From an uncultured Eubacteriales bacterium (GTDB taxonomy: Bacteria; Bacillota; Clostridia; Christensenellales; Christensenellaceae): a stretch of DNA of 15,815 nucleotides. Positions 14,021-15,815 of this stretch are shown here, one piece after another. Location: contig CAJJPW010000025.1 of assembly GCA_905193725.1 (NCBI GenBank), positions 1 to 15,815 on the forward strand, read 5' to 3'. The notes below the pieces were generated by a model, which was not told where the DNA came from, did not search any database, and saw only the letters and a program-made list of their open reading frames with translations. Position 1 is the stretch's first letter. Each line of letters opens with the position of its first letter. The translations under genes were made by a program, and so were the position numbers.

Positions 14021-15637
14021 ATGATAAAAAAGGTATTGGCATTTGACCAAAGCGCCGATTTTTATGCGAAAAAGGCGGAAAAGTATTTAGACGAGGAAAA
14101 CTATATTGACGCACTGGTATTTCTCAGAAAGGCGGTAAAGAGGGATCCGGAGAATGCGGAGTATTTGCTTTTGATTTCGGATATTCTCACAGAGGTAGGG
14201 CTTTACGACGACTCCAACTATATTTTGATGGGCCTGTGTAAATCCCAGCAGCCCGAAGTGTTGGAAGAGTGCTTTTTTGGTATGGGGATCAACTTCATGG
14301 CCTTAAACGATGTGGAAAATGCCCGGGCGTTCTTTTTGCGCTGTATGGAAATCAGCCCTCAGGGGGAGTTTAGCCAGGATGTATACGAGTTTTTAAAAGC
14401 CCTGGAGCCAGAAGAAGAACTTTTGAATGGAGTGGAGGAGGATCCCATTGTAGATGAAGACGAATATGGGTATCGAATTGATGTCTCCAAACTCACCCAG
14501 CAGATGCAACTCAATCCCTTTGATGTAAACTTAAAAAACAAGCTGGTGATCCTCTATTTTTTGGGAGGAGAGATAGAGCGGGCCTTGGAGCTCACCCAAG
14601 AGGCGCTGAAGATTCGCCCCAAGGACGTAGAAGCCAACTGCAATCTGGCGATTTTATATTACCATATGGGAAGAGAGCAGGAAAGCCGAGAAATTGCCCA
14701 AGAGCTTTTGAACAGAAACAACCTAGATGTAGAGGAAAAGATCAAATTGACGATGCTCATGGTGGAGATCAAAAACCATCAGGCTGCTTTTGATATGATG
14801 TCTCAGGTGCTGGAATATCGGCCTTACGACATCAAGTTCTTGTTTATCTGTGCAGTGGCGCAGGCCAACCTAGGCCAGATGGAGCAGGCACAGGAGTATT
14901 TGATGAAAATCATCAAATTAGAGCCGTACAATCTCATTGCCCACAGCTTCTTGAATTTGGTAAAAAAAGAGGGCGGCAGCAAAAAGTACGACTATTTTTA
15001 TAAGATCTCCCCAGAGGAGTACAAGGGGTACTTAAAGAAAATAGATGGCTATGATAAAATGAATGACACAAGGTTAGCAGAGCAGTTTGCAGCGGATGAG
15101 CAGATGCGCACTGTGCTGGCGTGGGCGCTGATCATGGGCAAGGGGGATTTAAAAGTGCTGGCAGCTAGCATTTTTTGCCGCATCCCCAGCTGGGAGGCAG
15201 ACCAGTGGTTGCGGTACGCCCTCATGCGCTCGGATATCCCCCCACAGACAAAAAACGATATCGCCATTTTTATGTACCGTTACCAGCTAAGACAGCCGTA
15301 CATCGCCTATGTGGACCAAAAATTGGTGGAGATTACTGTGGCTATGGATAAGAGCGACTATGCTCAGATTCGAGAGCTCATTAAGATGCTCTCTTCGGAC
15401 GCCATCAAAGAGCTGTGCCTGGAGATTTTGGATAACTTTATCATGGAAAATCCAGAGACAAAAGTGTCTAATCCCCACGGCTTTGCGGCAGCCCTTTGTT
15501 ACCTCTGTGCGGCGAAATTAAATGAGCCTATAGACCGTCAAAAAGTAATCGCCACGTTTAACGTAAAACCGAAGGCCTTTACCTATTACGTGGGCTGGAT
15601 ACGAAAAAGGAGCAGTTATTTTCATGGAGTTAATTGA
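14021..15637 (+). CDS. Tetratricopeptide-repeat protein with helix-turn-helix-like C-terminus
   Basis: This 538-residue cytoplasmic protein has no named family that I recognise. Its first 310 residues are helical repeats of TPR type, with units visible at about 12-43, 84-112, 170-200, 204-232, 240-268 and 272-301 (for example NAEYLLLISDILTEVG and DVEANCNLAILYYHMG), split by an acidic linker near 131-150. TPR arrays bind other proteins. The middle (about 330-500) is helical without clear repeats. Residues 505-529 (DRQKVIATFNVKPKAFTYYVGWIR) read like a helix-turn-helix: helix, NVKP turn, recognition helix. There is no signal peptide or membrane segment. ATG 14021 is chosen; AAGG sits 5 bases before it, and an in-frame GTG at 14015 is also possible. 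The next gene overlaps its 3' end, implying a joint function. Confidence 0.75.
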   Translation: MIKKVLAFDQSADFYAKKAEKYLDEENYIDALVFLRKAVKRDPENAEYLLLISDILTEVGLYDDSNYILMGLCKSQQPEVLEECFFGMGINFMALNDVENARAFFLRCMEISPQGEFSQDVYEFLKALEPEEELLNGVEEDPIVDEDEYGYRIDVSKLTQQMQLNPFDVNLKNKLVILYFLGGEIERALELTQEALKIRPKDVEANCNLAILYYHMGREQESREIAQELLNRNNLDVEEKIKLTMLMVEIKNHQAAFDMMSQVLEYRPYDIKFLFICAVAQANLGQMEQAQEYLMKIIKLEPYNLIAHSFLNLVKKEGGSKKYDYFYKISPEEYKGYLKKIDGYDKMNDTRLAEQFAADEQMRTVLAWALIMGKGDLKVLAASIFCRIPSWEADQWLRYALMRSDIPPQTKNDIAIFMYRYQLRQPYIAYVDQKLVEITVAMDKSDYAQIRELIKMLSSDAIKELCLEILDNFIMENPETKVSNPHGFAAALCYLCAAKLNEPIDRQKVIATFNVKPKAFTYYVGWIRKRSSYFHGVN

Positions 15638-15815
15638 TTTTGAGGAAAAATTCAAACAGTATTACGAGAAATTCTTAGACGCTCACCCGGAGATTGCCCA
15701 TGATGAGAAGAAAATTGCGCAAGTTACCGGGGAGCTTTACTTAAAGTGGCTGGATATGCCCCACCAGTTTTTAGGGGGAAAAACGGCGGACGAGTACTAC
15801 AATGCTATGGACACG
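15624..15815 (+). CDS. Hypothetical protein, 3' end beyond the window
   Basis: The frame is open from ATG 15624 to the window edge, giving 64 residues that begin MELIDFEEKFKQYYEKF. The start overlaps the TPR gene by 14 bases and is preceded by AAGGAG (15607-15612) at 11 bases. The visible part is acidic and helical, with a conserved-looking YLKWLDMPHQFLGGKTADEYY segment that I associate, from memory and without certainty, with the N-terminus of Clostridial helical (HEAT-like) proteins. No catalytic motif is visible. The overlap suggests translational coupling to the TPR protein, perhaps as its partner. Confidence 0.7.
   Translation, partial: MELIDFEEKFKQYYEKFLDAHPEIAHDEKKIAQVTGELYLKWLDMPHQFLGGKTADEYYNAMDT

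Overview
The window looks like the chromosome of an anaerobic, spore-forming Firmicute, most likely of class Clostridia. This is an inference from AT-rich intergenic DNA with strong AGGAGG ribosome binding sites, sigma-A promoters, a Rex-type redox operator in front of an iron alcohol dehydrogenase, a LysM-GH18 enzyme of the spore-cortex type, and a lysine riboswitch of the Firmicute kind. I cannot name a genus.

Layout. Bases 1-366 are non-coding and hold a promoter overlapped by a near-perfect Rex operator, driving an iron-dependent alcohol dehydrogenase (367-1533). A VOC/glyoxalase-like gene (minus strand) converges on it, and each gene has its own terminator. Then come, on the plus strand, a family I inorganic pyrophosphatase, a GNAT-type protein, and a two-LysM GH18 spore-type glycosidase with a possible sigma-E promoter. 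A bidirectional terminator separates the last of these from a minus-strand Asp/Glu/hydantoin racemase-family gene. Between this gene and the lysine operon lies what looks like a short remnant of an IS3-type transposase.

The centre is a minus-strand lysine/diaminopimelate operon, asd-dapA-dapB (10416 down to 7189). It has a consensus promoter, a complete lysine riboswitch (about 10618-10789) and an intrinsic terminator whose 5' arm can pair with the 3' strand of riboswitch helix P1. The last gene is unusual: a full DapB is followed, in one uninterrupted frame, by about 150 residues that read as the tandem ACT regulatory region of an aspartate kinase, with no kinase domain. The pathway may therefore sense lysine twice, by RNA at transcription and by an ACT module on the DapB enzyme. 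This is the most interesting object in the window.

Divergent from that operon is a plus-strand run of an M20D amidohydrolase, a SAM-dependent methyltransferase (overlapping its neighbour, probably with a TTG start), the redox chaperone Hsp33, a large TPR protein with a helix-turn-helix-like C-terminus, and a partial gene that overlaps the TPR gene and runs off the window. Apart from the lysine operon the genes are housekeeping or small accessory units. I see no CRISPR array, prophage, rRNA or tRNA.
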